Source of the DNA: Alistipes sp.
Lineage (GTDB): Bacteria > Bacteroidota > Bacteroidia > Bacteroidales > Rikenellaceae
Direction of reading: 5' to 3'
NCBI GenBank assembly: GCA_017555695.1
Contig: JAFZFX010000049.1
Span: 62,001-126,000 of the forward strand
Length of the DNA: 64,000 nucleotides
Shown here: piece by piece, positions 8,804 to 17,781 of the stretch
Position numbering within the stretch: the first letter of the stretch is position 1
How the letters are laid out: each line of letters starts with the position of its first letter
Translations under genes and position numbers: made by a program
The notes under the pieces: model-generated
What the model saw: the letters and a program-made list of their open reading frames with translations, nothing else
Databases searched by the model: none
What the model was told of the DNA's origin: nothing

Positions 8804-9241
8804 TTACTCCTCGGTTATGGTGATAGAGAAGATGAGGTCGCCAGGGCGGATATCGTCAATCACATCCAGACCCTCTACTACCTGACCGAAGCAGGTGTGT
8901 ACGCCGTCCAGGTGCTGTGTGTTCTGGCGGTTGTGGCAGATGAAGAACTGTGAGCCGCCTGTATCCTTGCCGCGGTGTGCCATAGAGAGTACGCCACGGT
9001 CGTGGTACTGACGCGGTGCAGATGTCTCACACTTGATAGTGTAACCAGGACCTCCCGTACCGTCACCGATGGGGCAACCACCCTGAATTACGAAGCTGGG
9101 GATAACACGGTGGAAGCAGAGTCCATCGTAGAAGCCGCTCTCGGCAAGTTTGATGAAGTTGTCGGTAGCAATGGGAGTTTCGTCGGTGTAGAGTTCGGCC
9201 TTCATGTCGCCCTTCTCTGTAGAAATAATAGCGTATTTCAT
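8804..9241 (-). CDS. Cyclophilin-type peptidyl-prolyl cis-trans isomerase
   Basis: The 145-residue single-domain cyclophilin shows the active-site segments [14 protein letters not shown] near 42, GVLSMAHRG near 83, and GSQFFICH near 95. It interconverts cis and trans prolyl bonds in folding proteins. There is no signal peptide, so the enzyme is cytoplasmic. It lies immediately upstream of the exported glycosidase gene and probably heads a two-gene operon. Confidence 0.93.
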   Translation of the reverse strand: MKYAIISTEKGDMKAELYTDETPIATDNFIKLAESGFYDGLCFHRVIPSFVIQGGCPIGDGTGGPGYTIKCETSAPRQYHDRGVLSMAHRGKDTGGSQFFICHNRQNTQHLDGVHTCFGQVVEGLDVIDDIRPGDLIFSITITEE

Positions 9242-9380
9242 AGTTTTCTGTTATTTGAATTGATAAATAGTGTTTTTTGAAAATTCACTGCAAGGTAGGA
9301 AAAAAATGGCAAAAAGATGGTTTTTGGGATATAAATGTGTAAAAAAGTTGCCGAACTATGGCGGATTAAAATAAAAGCAC

Positions 9381-9388
9381 TATATTTG
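9381..9388 (+). promoter_or_regulatory. -7 box (TATATTTG) for the threonine dehydrogenase gene
   Basis: TATATTTG matches TAnnTTTG 24 bases before the ATG at 9413. No good TTG is found at the usual -33 distance. Its position supports 9413 rather than the frame opening at 9335 as the real start. Confidence 0.5.
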
Positions 9389-9412
9389 TGTCTAAATTGT
9401 GGAAGGTTCCCT

Positions 9413-10354
9413 ATGAAGAAGATACTTATTGTAGGTGCAGGTGGCCAGATTGGTTCTGAATTGACAAGTTACTTGCGTGGTATATATGGTGGCTCGAATG
9501 TTATCGCGGCCGATTTGAGAGAGAACGAGGCGTTGGCTGGTGACGGCCCGTTTGTTCAGCTTGATGCTTTGAATCGTGATAAGTTCGCTTATGTCGTTCA
9601 CAAGAATGGCGTGGATGCCATCTACAACCTTGTAGCCTTGTTATCAGCTACAGGCGAGAAGAATCCGCAGTTGGCGTGGAATATCAACATCGGTGCGTTG
9701 AACAACTCTTTGGAGATTGCGCGTGAGTATGGTTGCTCGCTCTTTACTCCGAGTTCAATTGGTGCCTTTGGTGGTGATTTCCCCAGAAACAACACTCCGC
9801 AGGATGTTGTTATGCAGCCCGATACAATGTATGGCGTCTGCAAGGTGACGGGAGAGTTGCTCTCGAACTACTATTACACTCGTTATGGTGTTGATACTCG
9901 TTCGGTGCGTTTCCCCGGTATTATTTCGAATGTTACGCTGCCCGGTGGCGGTACTACTGACTACGCTGTAGAGATTTACTACGCAGCGGTTAAGGGTGAG
10001 AAGTTTGTGTGCCCCGTGCGTGATGTATATATGGATATGATGTATATGCCCGATGCGTTGAGGGCTATGGTTGAGTTGATGGAGGCCGACCCCGACAAAC
10101 TTCGCCATCGCAACAGTTTTAACATCGCATCAATGAGCTTTACACCCGATATCATCTACAACGAGATACGCAAGCGTATCCCCGACTTTAAGATGACCTA
10201 TCGTATCGACCCCGTAAAGCAGGGTATTGCTGAGAGCTGGCCCAATAGCTTGGATGACTCTTGTGCAAGAGAGGAGTGGGGTTGGAAGCCACAGTGGGAT
10301 CTGTCTTCAATGACAGACGATATGCTGGAGGCTATCAGAAAAAAGAATCTTTAG
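9413..10354 (+). CDS. SDR-type L-threonine 3-dehydrogenase (NAD-dependent epimerase family)
   Basis: From the ATG at 9413 the protein has 313 residues. It opens with a Rossmann motif (KKILIVGAGGQIGSEL). SDR landmarks follow: LLSA near 76, SSIGAFG near 115, and catalytic Tyr/Lys in MYGVCK near 143. The pattern fits the short L-threonine 3-dehydrogenases of Bacteroidetes, which oxidise threonine to 2-amino-3-oxobutyrate with NAD. Other extended-SDR sugar epimerases look similar, so the substrate is family-based. It stands alone with its own promoter and terminator. Confidence 0.85.
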   Translation: MKKILIVGAGGQIGSELTSYLRGIYGGSNVIAADLRENEALAGDGPFVQLDALNRDKFAYVVHKNGVDAIYNLVALLSATGEKNPQLAWNINIGALNNSLEIAREYGCSLFTPSSIGAFGGDFPRNNTPQDVVMQPDTMYGVCKVTGELLSNYYYTRYGVDTRSVRFPGIISNVTLPGGGTTDYAVEIYYAAVKGEKFVCPVRDVYMDMMYMPDALRAMVELMEADPDKLRHRNSFNIASMSFTPDIIYNEIRKRIPDFKMTYRIDPVKQGIAESWPNSLDDSCAREEWGWKPQWDLSSMTDDMLEAIRKKNL

Positions 10355-10410
10355 CGAGGTCCCCGTCTTGGGGAGTAAAATGCGATAAAGATAATTGTAA
10401 TAGTTGAGAG

Positions 10411-10446
10411 AGGTGAAGGTCCCGTTCTGGGGCCTTCACCGTTTTT
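10411..10446 (+). terminator. Terminator of the threonine dehydrogenase gene
   Basis: Stem AGGTGAAGGTCCC / GGGGCCTTCACC with a short loop, followed by GTTTTTG, lies 57 bases after the stop codon. Confidence 0.85.
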
Positions 10447-10523
10447 GTATATGTGCGAATTTTATTGTGCCGAAAAGTCGTATTTTTTTTGCCACTAAAG
10501 GGCGTTTTTATGATATAATTTGT

Positions 10524-10531
10524 TATATTTG
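10524..10531 (+). promoter_or_regulatory. -7 box (TATATTTG) for the DUF5020-NCS2 pair
   Basis: TATATTTG lies 29 bases before the ATG at 10560. The -33 region has no clear TTG at normal spacing. Confidence 0.5.
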
Positions 10532-10559
10532 TTGCGATTAACCACTAAATTTTACACTT

Positions 10560-11300
10560 ATGCGAAAACTTCTTTTGGTCGCCACATTTTTGATGGCTTG
10601 TGCTTCGGTATCGGCACAGAATATTCAGCTGCATTACGATTTTGGTCGCAGCCTCTACAATGATTTGGCCAAGACTGATGAGTCGTATGGTCGTCCTGCC
10701 TTGACTACAACTGTCGAGATGTTCCGTCCAGATGGTTTCGGTAGCACATTCTTCTTTATTGATATGGACTACTCGAAGGGTGTGAAGGGCGCATACTGGG
10801 AGTTGGCGCGTGAGCTATGCTTCTGGCAGGAGAGCAAGATGAGTTGGTTGTCGGCTCACTTGGAGTATAACGGCGGTTTGAGCAAGGCTGCAGGCTCGTT
10901 CAACGACAGTTGGTTGGCGGGTGCTACCTACTCTGGCCACTCTAAGGATTTCTCAAAGACTTGGTCAGTATCAATGATGTACAAGTATATTCCCAACACT
11001 GTGAATATGGCTGGTGAGAGCCAGGAACACAACTTCCAGATTACTGGTGTGTGGGGCCTTAACTTCGCAAAGGGATGGTGCACATACTCTGGTTTCATCG
11101 ATTTCTGGCGTGAGTTCCGCCCTTGGCAGGCAACATCGCACATTATGCTGTCGGAGCATCAACTTTGGTTGAATATGAACAAAATCAAGGGCTGGGATAA
11201 TGTAAACTTGAGCATCGGTAGCGAGGTTGAGTTCTCTAATAACTTTGTGGCAAAGGGATTCTATGTGATTCCTACTTTGGCTGCGAAGTGGACTTTCTAA
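10560..11300 (+). CDS. DUF5020-family outer-membrane protein, Tsx-like channel
   Basis: The 246-residue protein has signal peptide MRKLLLVATFLMACASVSAQ. The mature part consists of alternating amphipathic beta strands and ends in Phe (LAAKWTF), as outer-membrane barrels do. DUF5020 proteins resemble nucleoside-specific Tsx channels. The downstream gene, 75 bases away on the same strand, encodes an NCS2 nucleobase permease. The pair therefore looks like an outer- and inner-membrane route for purines or nucleosides; that pairing is an inference from context. Confidence 0.8.
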   Translation: MRKLLLVATFLMACASVSAQNIQLHYDFGRSLYNDLAKTDESYGRPALTTTVEMFRPDGFGSTFFFIDMDYSKGVKGAYWELARELCFWQESKMSWLSAHLEYNGGLSKAAGSFNDSWLAGATYSGHSKDFSKTWSVSMMYKYIPNTVNMAGESQEHNFQITGVWGLNFAKGWCTYSGFIDFWREFRPWQATSHIMLSEHQLWLNMNKIKGWDNVNLSIGSEVEFSNNFVAKGFYVIPTLAAKWTF

Positions 11301-11375
11301 CGCGCTGCATTATAGAGCGAAAGCCTCTGCGTGCGGAGGCCGGTATTTAACGAAAAATCACTAAAATTTTATATT

Positions 11376-12668
11376 ATGTTGAAGAAATTGTTTGGTTACG
11401 ATCCCGAGAAGACAACCATCCGTACGGAGGTGTTGGCTGGTATTACAACCTTCCTTACGATGTCCTACATCTTGGCTGTTAATCCTGGTATGTTCAGTCA
11501 GCTGGAGGGTATGTCGGCAGGTGCTGTATTTACAGCTACGGCTCTGGCTGCGATACTTGGTTCAGTTGTGATGGCCGTATGGGCAAAGTTGCCTTTTGGT
11601 CTGGCTCCGGGTATGGGTCTTAATGCCTTCTTTGTGTTTACCGTTTGTATGGGTATGGGTTACTCATGGCAGTTTGCGCTGACTGCGGTATTCATCGAGG
11701 GTTTGATATTTATCGTAATGACGCTGACCAACTTGCGTGAGGCTATTGTGAATGCCATCCCTGCATCGCTCAAGAATGCGATAGGCGCGGGTATTGGACT
11801 TTTTATCGCCTTTATCGGTCTGCAGAATGCTGGTGTAATTGCCAACAACGATGCTACACTCGTGTCGTTGGGCGAGATTACCAAGGGCAGCCCGCTGTTG
11901 GCTCTTATTGGTCTGGTTATTACTGGTTTCCTTGTGGTTAAGAATGTGCGTGGTGGTCTGCTTATCGGTATTCTGCTCACAACGCTTATCGGTATCCCTA
12001 TGGGTATCACCAACTATCAGGGTATTGTGTCGGCTCCTCACTCTATTTCAGATATCTTCTGCAAGTTTGAGTGGGAGAATGTCTGGTCGCTCGATATGTT
12101 GGTTGTAGTCTTTACATTCCTCTTCATCGATATGTTCGATACTATCGGTACTTTGGTGGGTGTATGTACTAAGGCTAATATGTTGAAGCCCGACGGCACT
12201 ATTCCTCGCGTTAAGCAGGCATTTATGGCCGATGCTATCGCTACAACTGCTGGTGCTTGCTTGGGTACATCAACAACAACAACTTATGTTGAGAGTGCGT
12301 CGGGTGTGGCTATCGGTGGTCGAACTGGTTTGACAGCCTTTATCGTAGCTTGCTGCTTCGCTGTTTCGCTCTTCTTCTCGCCGTTGTTCCTTGCTATTCC
12401 TTCGGCTGCAACTGCCCCCGTTCTGATTATCGTGGGTCTGTTTATGTTGGGTCCGATTAAGAATATCTCGTTGGACGACTACGCAGAGTCTATCCCCGCA
12501 TTCATTACCATCATTATGATGCCTTTGGCATACTCAATCTCTGACGGTATTCTGTTGGGTATGATTAGCTATGTTGTGCTGAATGTTTTGTGTGGTAATT
12601 TCAAGAAGATTACCCCCACGATGTATGTGCTTGCAGTACTCTTCGTGCTGAAGTATATCTTCATCTAA
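11376..12668 (+). CDS. NCS2-family nucleobase (probably adenine/guanine/hypoxanthine) permease
   Basis: From the ATG at 11376 the protein has 430 residues (MLKKLFGYDPEKTTIRTEVL), the usual start of the AzgA-like branch of NCS2 permeases. Family landmarks are GITTFLTMSYILAVNP near 20-35, GLAPGMGLNAFF near 70-80, and LGTSTTTTYVESASGVAIGG near 293-312. About 12-14 hydrophobic helices are visible. It would import purine bases by proton symport at the inner membrane. An earlier start at 11331 is rejected because it adds non-conserved residues. Confidence 0.9.
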   Translation: MLKKLFGYDPEKTTIRTEVLAGITTFLTMSYILAVNPGMFSQLEGMSAGAVFTATALAAILGSVVMAVWAKLPFGLAPGMGLNAFFVFTVCMGMGYSWQFALTAVFIEGLIFIVMTLTNLREAIVNAIPASLKNAIGAGIGLFIAFIGLQNAGVIANNDATLVSLGEITKGSPLLALIGLVITGFLVVKNVRGGLLIGILLTTLIGIPMGITNYQGIVSAPHSISDIFCKFEWENVWSLDMLVVVFTFLFIDMFDTIGTLVGVCTKANMLKPDGTIPRVKQAFMADAIATTAGACLGTSTTTTYVESASGVAIGGRTGLTAFIVACCFAVSLFFSPLFLAIPSAATAPVLIIVGLFMLGPIKNISLDDYAESIPAFITIIMMPLAYSISDGILLGMISYVVLNVLCGNFKKITPTMYVLAVLFVLKYIFI

Positions 12669-12717
12669 TTTGGGCGTTGCGAGCCTTGCCGTAGGGTAGG
12701 GCTGACGCTATTGATAT

Positions 12718-12755
12718 GAGGGTTTCGCCGCAGGGCGAAATCCTCTTTTTTTTGC
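12718..12755 (+). terminator. Terminator of the NCS2 operon
   Basis: Stem GAGGGTTTCGCC / GGCGAAATCCTC with loop GCAG is followed by eight T, 50 bases after the permease stop. Confidence 0.9.
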
Positions 12756-12787
12756 CCCTTTGAGGGGGTGTTTTTTTTTGTTTATAT

Positions 12788-12818
12788 TTTGATACTCGCA
12801 AAAATAATCTTACATTTG
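12788..12818 (+). promoter_or_regulatory. Promoter of the GH2/galactose operon
   Basis: TTTG, 19 bases, then TACATTTG is a near-ideal Bacteroidetes promoter. It gives a leader of about 55-60 bases before the first GH2 ATG at 12883. Confidence 0.75.
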
Positions 12819-12882
12819 TAAGAATATTTGCCTGTAGCAATTAGAGAAAAATAAACGAATATAAATTAAACCAAACCAAACA

Positions 12883-14694
12883 ATGAAAACACGATTCCTT
12901 ACACTTCTGGCGTTGCTCTTTACGGTGGCGTCATTTGCGCAGCCTCGCGCAGAGTATCCTCGTCCGCAGTTTGAACGCGGTGAGTGGTTGAATTTGAATG
13001 GCGAGTGGAGTTATACTCTCGACTTGGCTAATACTGGCGCAGAGCGCAACTACTACAATAGCAAGGGTTTTGATGGCAAGATCGTGGTGCCTTTTGCTCC
13101 CGAAAGTAAGCTCTCGGGCGTAGGTCACACCGAGTTCATCAATGCCGTATGGTATCAGCGTAAGATTCAAGTCCCCGCAGCGTGGAGTGGCAAGCAGATT
13201 AAGCTCAACTTCGGCGCTGTTTACTACGAGTCGGAGGTGTATATCGACGGTAAGTTCGTGGGTCGTCACTATGGTGGTTCTGACTCATTCGCTTACGACA
13301 TCACCGCTTGGGTGGCTGACGGTAAGGAGCACAACTTGGTTGTACATGCCGTGAGCGATATTCGTGGCGGTAAGCAGCCTGGTGGTAAGCAGTCATCTCG
13401 CCTGAACTCTTACGGTTGCTCATACACCCGTACGACAGGTATTTGGCAGACTGTATGGATGGAGGCGGTTGATGCAAGCGGCTTGGAGCGCGTGCAGGTG
13501 CTGACCGACATTGACCAGAGCCAGTTGGTAGTGACTCCCACATTCTACGGCTACAACACAGGCAACAAGTTTGCCATCACCGTCAAGGATGGCGACAAGG
13601 TTGTTGCCAAGACTGAAGTAGGCGCATCACAGGGTCTGCCCGTTGTACTCCCCATTAAGAAGGCGAAGTTGTGGACTCCCGAGTCTCCGTTCCTCTATGA
13701 TGTGGTTTACGAGGTTAAGAACGCTGCCGGCGAGGTTGTCGATTGCGTGAACTCGTATGTTGGTATGCGTAAGGTGCATATCGAGGGCACAAAGATTATG
13801 CTCAACAACAAGCCCTACTACCAGCGTTTGGTTCTCGACCAGGGCTTCTATCCCGACGGCGTGTGGACAGCTCCCTCTGATGAGGCTTTGAAGCACGATA
13901 TCGTAATGTCGAAGGATGCAGGTTTCAACGGCGCTCGTCTGCACCAGAAGGTATTTGAGGAGCGTTTCTACTATTGGGCTGACAAGCTCGGTTATCTCGT
14001 ATGGGGTGAGATGGCCTCTTGGGGCAAGGATAGCTCATTGGTTGAGGCTGGCCGTAATTTCCTCTCGGAGTGGACCAACATCGTGGTACGCGACCGTAAC
14101 CACCCCGCATTGGTGGTATGGACTCCCTTCAATGAGGAGTGGGCAACTCCTACCAACGAGATGGGTCGTCTGCTGACGGATGCATACTATGTGACACGCC
14201 AGCTTGATCCGTCACGCCCCGTGAACACAGTGAGCGGTGGTCTGTATGCAATCTCTGACTTCTGCACAACTCACTCTTACAACCAGAGTGGCGAGGGTCT
14301 CTATAAGCAGCTCTATAGCGATGGTAAGTTCTACCAGCCGCAGGGTGCAAAGGATGGCAAGTCGGCAATGATTATTCTCAGCTACGACGGCAAGGTGCCC
14401 TATGTAGTTGATGAGTTCGGTGGTATCAAGTGTATGGAGGCTAACCCCGCCAAGGAGAACGCTTGGGGTTACGGCGACGCTGCACCTACCAAGGAGGATT
14501 TCTACAAGCGTCTGGAGTCTTTGGTTAAGGCTATTACCGACCACAGCGACAAGATCTGCGGTTTCTGCTACACACAGCTCACCGATGTCGAGCAGGAGCA
14601 GAATGGTGTTTACTACTACAACCGCGAGAGCAAGTACGATATGGAGCGCGTAAAGGCTATCTTCCAGATGAAGGCCGAGGGTTACGAGCAGTAA
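12883..14694 (+). CDS. Exported glycoside hydrolase family 2 enzyme, copy 1
   Basis: The 603-residue protein has signal peptide MKTRFLTLLALLFTVASFAQ. The GH2 sugar-binding domain follows (about 25-190, with LNGEWSYTLDL), then the immunoglobulin-like domain and TIM barrel. The acid/base Glu lies in WTPFNEEW (near 417) and the nucleophile Glu in VVDEFGG (near 510). GH2 enzymes hydrolyse beta-galactosides, glucuronides, mannosides or related links. A galactoside is favoured here because an aldose epimerase and galactokinase follow, but the substrate is not proven. A close paralogue starts 59 bases downstream. Confidence 0.88.
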   Translation: MKTRFLTLLALLFTVASFAQPRAEYPRPQFERGEWLNLNGEWSYTLDLANTGAERNYYNSKGFDGKIVVPFAPESKLSGVGHTEFINAVWYQRKIQVPAAWSGKQIKLNFGAVYYESEVYIDGKFVGRHYGGSDSFAYDITAWVADGKEHNLVVHAVSDIRGGKQPGGKQSSRLNSYGCSYTRTTGIWQTVWMEAVDASGLERVQVLTDIDQSQLVVTPTFYGYNTGNKFAITVKDGDKVVAKTEVGASQGLPVVLPIKKAKLWTPESPFLYDVVYEVKNAAGEVVDCVNSYVGMRKVHIEGTKIMLNNKPYYQRLVLDQGFYPDGVWTAPSDEALKHDIVMSKDAGFNGARLHQKVFEERFYYWADKLGYLVWGEMASWGKDSSLVEAGRNFLSEWTNIVVRDRNHPALVVWTPFNEEWATPTNEMGRLLTDAYYVTRQLDPSRPVNTVSGGLYAISDFCTTHSYNQSGEGLYKQLYSDGKFYQPQGAKDGKSAMIILSYDGKVPYVVDEFGGIKCMEANPAKENAWGYGDAAPTKEDFYKRLESLVKAITDHSDKICGFCYTQLTDVEQEQNGVYYYNRESKYDMERVKAIFQMKAEGYEQ

Positions 14695-14753
14695 TAGATG
14701 CCAAAATTAAGTGGTAGACTAAGTAATGAATGAAAAATTAATAAAAAGATAAA

Positions 14754-16607
14754 ATGAAAAAGATTTTAGTGTTGATGGCAGCCCTGATGACAGGGTTTGG
14801 TGCGTGGGCACAAATGCCTCGCGCAGAGTATCCTCGTCCGCAGATGGAGCGCGAGGCGTGGGTGAACTTGAATGGTGAGTGGAGCTATACTCTCGACTTG
14901 GTGAAGACTGGCTGGGAGCGTAACCTGAAGGATAGCAAGGGTTTCGATGGCAAGATTGTAGTGCCGTTTGCACCCGAGAGTAAACTCTCTGGCGTTGAGC
15001 ATAAGGAGTTTATCCCCTGCATCTGGTACCAGCGTGAGATTACTATCCCCGCAGCGTGGGAGGGTAAGGATGTGCTGTTGAACTTCGGTGCAGTGTATTA
15101 TGAGTCAGAGATTTATGTTGATGGTAAGTTCGTTGAGCGTCACTTCGGTGGCTCTGACTCGTTCTCTGTTGATATCACTCGCTTCGTTAAGGCGGGTAGC
15201 TCACACTCGTTGGTTGTTGTAGCATCGAGCGACCTGCGCTCGGGCCGTCAGGCAGCTGGTAAGCAGTCATTGCGTAACGACCCGTTTGAGTGTATGTACA
15301 CTCGTACAACAGGTATCTGGCAGACTGTATGGATGGAGGCTGTTGCCCCCACAGGCATCAAGCGCGTGAAGACTACTACCGACATCGACCGTGGTGTGGT
15401 ATCTATGGAGTTCACTATGCGTCGCAACTCTGTTGGCAATATCTTGACCATCAATGTTAAGGATGGCAACAAGGTCGTAGCTACCGACACTGCCCCCGTA
15501 GCATCGGGTACAGTTGTATCGTTGCCCATCAAGAAGGCGAAGCTGTGGAGCCCCGAGTCTCCGTTCCTCTACGATGTTGAGTACATCTTGAAGGATGCTC
15601 AGGGTAATGTAATCGATCAGGTTGCTTCATACTTCGGTATGCGTAAGATTCACACCGAGGGCAACAAGATTCTCTTGAACAACCAGCCTTACTATCAGCG
15701 TTTGGTTCTTGACCAGGGTTTCTACCCCGAGGGCGTGTGGACAGCTCCGTCGGATGAGGCTTTGAAGAACGATATCCTTCTCTCAAAGGCAGCTGGCTTC
15801 AATGGTGCGCGTCTGCACCAGAAGGTATTTGAGGAGCGTTTCCACTATTGGGCTGACAAGTTGGGTTACCTGACTTGGGGTGAGGCTCCCAGCTGGGGCT
15901 TCGATGCCAACAATGTGGAGTCTGCTCGTAACTACCTCAGCGAGTGGCAGAACATCGTGGTGCGCGACATCAACCACCCCTCAATCGTTACTTGGACTCC
16001 CTTCAACGAGCAGTTCTGGCCCGATGAGAAGCAGTTCCCCCGCTTCCAGGCCGACATCTACAACGCTACAAAGCAGATTGACCCTTCGCGTCCTATCAAC
16101 ACAGTAAGTGGTGGTGTGCAGACTGTAACCGACATCTGGACCGAGCACCACTACGAGCAGAATCCCGAGAGACTGCGCGAAATCGTCTTCAACAAGGGCG
16201 ATATGTTCACACGCGCTCCCGATATTCAGGCTCGTCCTCGCGGTAACATCGGCTTTAACCGTGCGGTGTTGAATGACCCCTTCACATTCCCCGTATATGA
16301 TGGTTCTATCCCCTATATCCTCGACGAGTTCGGTGGTATCAAGTGTATGGAGGCTAACCCCGCCAAGGATGGTGCTTGGGGCTATGGTGATGCTGCACAG
16401 ACTAAGGAGGATTTCTACAAGCGTCTGGAGGCACAGGTTAAGGTGCTTATCGAGATGAGCGACAAGATGTGGGGCTTCTGCTACACTCAGCTCACAGATG
16501 TTATGCAGGAGCAGAATGGTATCTACTACTTCAATCGCGAGAGCAAGTACGATATGGAGCGTGTGAAGGCTATCTTCCAGATGGCTCTTCCCGAGGATAA
16601 GAAATAG
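14754..16607 (+). CDS. Exported glycoside hydrolase family 2 enzyme, copy 2
   Basis: The 617-residue protein starts with signal MKKILVLMAALMTGFGAWAQ. It aligns end to end with the preceding enzyme, sharing long stretches such as PRAEYPRPQ and QRLVLDQGFYP. The acid/base Glu is in WTPFNEQFW (near 418) and the nucleophile in ILDEFGG (near 523). It differs around residues 425-500, next to the catalytic site, where it is about 14 residues longer. That suggests tandem duplication followed by a shift in specificity. It reads directly into the aldose epimerase gene, 22 bases on. Confidence 0.88.
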   Translation: MKKILVLMAALMTGFGAWAQMPRAEYPRPQMEREAWVNLNGEWSYTLDLVKTGWERNLKDSKGFDGKIVVPFAPESKLSGVEHKEFIPCIWYQREITIPAAWEGKDVLLNFGAVYYESEIYVDGKFVERHFGGSDSFSVDITRFVKAGSSHSLVVVASSDLRSGRQAAGKQSLRNDPFECMYTRTTGIWQTVWMEAVAPTGIKRVKTTTDIDRGVVSMEFTMRRNSVGNILTINVKDGNKVVATDTAPVASGTVVSLPIKKAKLWSPESPFLYDVEYILKDAQGNVIDQVASYFGMRKIHTEGNKILLNNQPYYQRLVLDQGFYPEGVWTAPSDEALKNDILLSKAAGFNGARLHQKVFEERFHYWADKLGYLTWGEAPSWGFDANNVESARNYLSEWQNIVVRDINHPSIVTWTPFNEQFWPDEKQFPRFQADIYNATKQIDPSRPINTVSGGVQTVTDIWTEHHYEQNPERLREIVFNKGDMFTRAPDIQARPRGNIGFNRAVLNDPFTFPVYDGSIPYILDEFGGIKCMEANPAKDGAWGYGDAAQTKEDFYKRLEAQVKVLIEMSDKMWGFCYTQLTDVMQEQNGIYYFNRESKYDMERVKAIFQMALPEDKK

Positions 16608-16629
16608 TCGAAAAACAAGAGATTAAGAT

Positions 16630-17772
16630 ATGAAAAAGATAATGATGATGCTCGCCGTAGCAGCCCTTGCAGTGGGCTGCGGCGGTGGCGCCAAGGTTGC
16701 AGATGAAAACGGTCTTGACTTGATTAAGGCCGAGAATTTCGATGGCGTGGTTGATGGCAAGAAGGTTGGCCTCTACACGCTGACAAATGGCAAGATTACT
16801 ATGCAGGTTACCAACTTCGGTGGCCGCGTAGTATCGCTCTGGACTCCCGACCGCGACGGCAATATGGCCGACATCGTGTTGGGTTATGAGAGCCTCGATC
16901 GCTATGTGAATAATGCTGGTGAGCGATTCTTGGGCGCTCCCGTGGGCCGCGTGGCTAACCGCATCGGTGCTGGTAAGTTTACGCTCGACGGCAAGGAGTA
17001 CAACACTCCGCTGAACAACAACGGCCAGACGCTGCACGGCGGTCTGAAGGGTGTTGATATGGTGGTTTGGGATGTAGAGTATGTGGCTGACAACGCCATT
17101 ACACTGCGCCTGGTGTCGGAGGATGGCTCTGATGGTTTCCCCGGTAACCTCGATATCGAGATGACCTATACACTCACAGAGGATGATGAGTTTGAGGTTA
17201 CATACCACGCCAAGACCGACAAGAAGACTATCGTCAATCTGTCACATCACTCGTTCTTCAACCTCAAGGGTGAGGCTGGCGGTACAATCACCGACCACAT
17301 TCTCTCTATCGCTGCCGATGCAGTGACCCCCACAGATGCTAACCTTATCCCCACTGGCGAGTTGATGCCTGTTGAGGGTACACCTTTCGATTTCCGTGAG
17401 CCCCACGCTATCGGTGAGCGTATCGATGCCGACCACGAGCAGCTCGTGAATGGTAAGGGTTACGACCTTAACTGGGTGTTGTCACGCGAGGATAATGGTC
17501 AGGTTGAGACAGTTGCTACTCTCTATGAGCCTTCGACAGGTCGTTGTATGGATGTAGCTACCGACCAGGTTGCACTGCAGTTCTATAGCGGTAACTTCTT
17601 CGATGGCTCTACAAATGGCAAGTACGGCAAGCCCCTTAGCTTCCGCGAGTCAGTTGCTTTGGAGACACAGAAGCACCCCGATGCTATTAACCACGATAAT
17701 TTCCCCTCTATAGTTCTTAATCCGGATGAGGTTTACACTCATGTCTGCGTTTATAAGTTCTATACGAGATAA
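16630..17772 (+). CDS. Lipoprotein aldose 1-epimerase (mutarotase)
   Basis: The 380-residue protein is a GalM-type epimerase with a lipoprotein signal (MKKIMMMLAVAALAVGC, Cys at 17). Family motifs include NFGGRVVSLWTPDRDG near 60, GAPVGRVANRIG near 100, NNNGQTLHGG near 130 (first catalytic His), and LSHHSFFNL near 207 (second His). The C-terminal Glu is in SVALETQKHPDA. It interconverts alpha and beta anomers, normally of galactose or glucose. The signal places it outside the cytoplasm, where it could act on sugars freed by the two GH2 enzymes. Confidence 0.9.
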   Translation: MKKIMMMLAVAALAVGCGGGAKVADENGLDLIKAENFDGVVDGKKVGLYTLTNGKITMQVTNFGGRVVSLWTPDRDGNMADIVLGYESLDRYVNNAGERFLGAPVGRVANRIGAGKFTLDGKEYNTPLNNNGQTLHGGLKGVDMVVWDVEYVADNAITLRLVSEDGSDGFPGNLDIEMTYTLTEDDEFEVTYHAKTDKKTIVNLSHHSFFNLKGEAGGTITDHILSIAADAVTPTDANLIPTGELMPVEGTPFDFREPHAIGERIDADHEQLVNGKGYDLNWVLSREDNGQVETVATLYEPSTGRCMDVATDQVALQFYSGNFFDGSTNGKYGKPLSFRESVALETQKHPDAINHDNFPSIVLNPDEVYTHVCVYKFYTR

Positions 17773-17781
17773 TTTTACGAT

